15,428 nucleotides of DNA from CBDUWP01 sp965370955 (GTDB lineage Bacteria > Planctomycetota > Phycisphaerae > Sedimentisphaerales > Anaerobacaceae): contig CBDUWP010000033.1 in NCBI GenBank assembly GCA_965370955.1, positions 1 to 15,428 of the forward strand, given 5' to 3'. Below are positions 14,759-15,428 of the stretch, piece by piece (positions within the stretch are counted from its first letter, which is position 1; every line of letters starts with the position of its first letter). The notes under the pieces are model-generated. The model made no database searches. It was not told where the DNA came from and saw only the letters and a list, made by a program, of their open reading frames with translations. Made by a program: the position numbers and the translations under genes.

Positions 14759-15094
14759 ATGGCGTGGAACGGTATCGGTGAAAAAAAAGATGAGAAAAAA
14801 AATAACGAAAAAACTGTCGAAGTACATCCAGCAAAAACAGCAAATAAAAATATGGCTGGCGGTATGGAAATGCTGCAACTCGAGTTCCTAGTCGGAGTTA
14901 TAGACAGTACGCAAGGAAACGAAGCCAACGATGTCACTATGAGAAAACTGGCGTTCGACGATGTGCTAAGAAGAAATAAACAAAACGCAATCAGCAGCGA
15001 AGCGCTGACAGTCTATGCAGTCGATGGCGATGATCTCTATGGTAAAGATTTGCAATGTGCTGCTATGAAAGAGCTTACGACAAGGACTAACTAA
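14759..15094 (+). CDS. Small hydrophilic protein of unknown function, downstream of murA
   Basis: I do not recognise this 111-residue protein. A perfect AGGAGGT (14746-14752) lies six bases before the ATG, the strongest ribosome binding site in the window, so I believe it is expressed. Residues 1-32 are rich in Lys, Glu and Asn and are probably disordered (GEKKDEKKNNEKTVEVHPAK). The remainder (33-111) looks folded: a hydrophobic stretch GGMEMLQLEFLVGVID (34-49), an amphipathic charged helix TMRKLAFDDVLRRNKQ (60-75), and an alternating segment ALTVYAVDGDDLYG (82-95). It has one cysteine (C99), no signal peptide and no membrane helix, so it is probably cytoplasmic. Its position behind murA suggests cotranscription, but that alone does not indicate a role in cell-wall synthesis. 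Confidence 0.75.
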   Translation: MAWNGIGEKKDEKKNNEKTVEVHPAKTANKNMAGGMEMLQLEFLVGVIDSTQGNEANDVTMRKLAFDDVLRRNKQNAISSEALTVYAVDGDDLYGKDLQCAAMKELTTRTN

Positions 15095-15264
15095 TCTGCT
15101 GCAGTGGGGCAGGATTTGAGATTGGATCGGTTCCTTGATGAGAGATTGGTGGCGAGAAAAAGCAGTGACAAGTTGGGGATTTGGGCGCGGGCCCTTGGCT
15201 GTTCTGAGTGTGCTAAGGTTGCGCAAAATCCAGATATGAAAGATAAGACGGGAAAAAGGGCTCG

Positions 15265-15279
15265 ACTCGACGGTCGAGT
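15265..15279. repeat. Perfect 7-bp inverted repeat (ACTCGAC G GTCGAGT)
   Basis: The arms at 15265-15271 and 15273-15279 are exact reverse complements around a single G. A one-base spacer is too tight for an RNA hairpin of full length, so a symmetric protein-binding site is the likelier reading. Chance is possible. Confidence 0.4.
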
Positions 15280-15361
15280 TTGGATTGTGCGCGATCTGCT
15301 AATTATGGGTAATTATGGTTGAGTTTGGACTAAACGAAATGGGCAGCTGTCGACATAAAAT

Positions 15362-15382
15362 AGACGCAAAGTGGGCGTTTTT
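15362..15382 (+). terminator. Possible terminator of the murA transcription unit
   Basis: AGACGC (15362-15367) pairs with GCGTTT (15375-15380) with one G-U pair and a 7-nt loop; the T run covers 15378-15382. The stem is short and the T run is partly inside it, so it is weak. It is nevertheless the only candidate after the last plus-strand gene. Confidence 0.35.
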
Positions 15383-15428
15383 GGGGGTCCAAAAATGACC
15401 ATAAATCACCATAACTTTCCATTTCTTT

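Larger units (their letters stand above)
15095..15428. other. Right-end stretch without a convincing gene
   Basis: A 72-codon frame (15104-15322, +, GTG start) begins nine bases after the preceding stop, but it has no Shine-Dalgarno and no recognisable motif. I treat it as unlikely coding or decayed sequence. The stretch also has a perfect palindrome (15265-15279), a 10-bp near-tandem duplication TAATTATGGG TAATTATGGT (15300-15319) and a weak terminator-like hairpin (15362-15382). Confidence 0.45.

Noticed and set aside
15104..15322. A 72-codon plus-strand frame with a GTG start after the small murA-linked gene.
   Set aside because: There is no Shine-Dalgarno, no recognisable motif, and the frame spans a palindrome and a tandem duplication. 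It is probably chance or decayed sequence.

Overview
The window looks like ordinary chromosome from an AT-rich, Gram-negative bacterium. It carries a lipoprotein with a lipobox, an AsmA-like envelope protein, MurA, and DapB of the diaminopimelate pathway. The gene mix (secreted sialate O-acetylesterase, xylose-isomerase-like TIM barrel, several membrane proteins without recognisable families, csrA, short dispersed transcription units) would suit an anaerobic planctomycete such as the Phycisphaerae. That placement is an inference from gene content only and is not secure.

Left part (1-3869). On the minus strand, purD (purine synthesis) is followed 45 bp later by a large AsmA-like envelope protein that runs off the left edge. 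A good sigma70-type promoter lies upstream of purD. Divergent from it is a 308-residue polytopic membrane protein of unknown function.

Middle-left (3870-5036). This is the least ordinary stretch. It has a 25-bp imperfect direct repeat with copies 76 bp apart, an N-terminal fragment of a RhuM-family protein that stops at residue 74, about 590 bp with no convincing gene, and then csrA with a strong ribosome binding site.

Middle (5062-7988, minus strand). rpmE, prfA and pabB form a likely operon joining translation (ribosomal protein L31, release factor 1) to p-aminobenzoate/folate synthesis. The rpmE promoter is clear and overlaps a perfect 12-bp inverted repeat that could be an operator.

Middle-right (8179-12422). 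A xylose-isomerase-like TIM-barrel protein ends in a strong intrinsic terminator. Next come a glycine-zipper lipoprotein on the minus strand, a possible 44-residue small ORF, dapB (lysine and peptidoglycan precursor synthesis), and a secreted sialate O-acetylesterase.

Right part (12458-15428). A CPBP-family intramembrane protease on the minus strand is divergent from murA, the first committed step of peptidoglycan synthesis. A small unrecognised protein follows murA behind a perfect Shine-Dalgarno sequence. The last 334 bp hold no convincing gene, only a palindrome and a weak terminator-like hairpin.

I see no CRISPR array, tRNA, rRNA, complete mobile element or multi-gene defence system. The interest lies in small things: a probable mobile-element scar, candidate regulatory palindromes, a TIM-barrel protein that seems to lack a metal ligand, and unrecognised small and membrane proteins.
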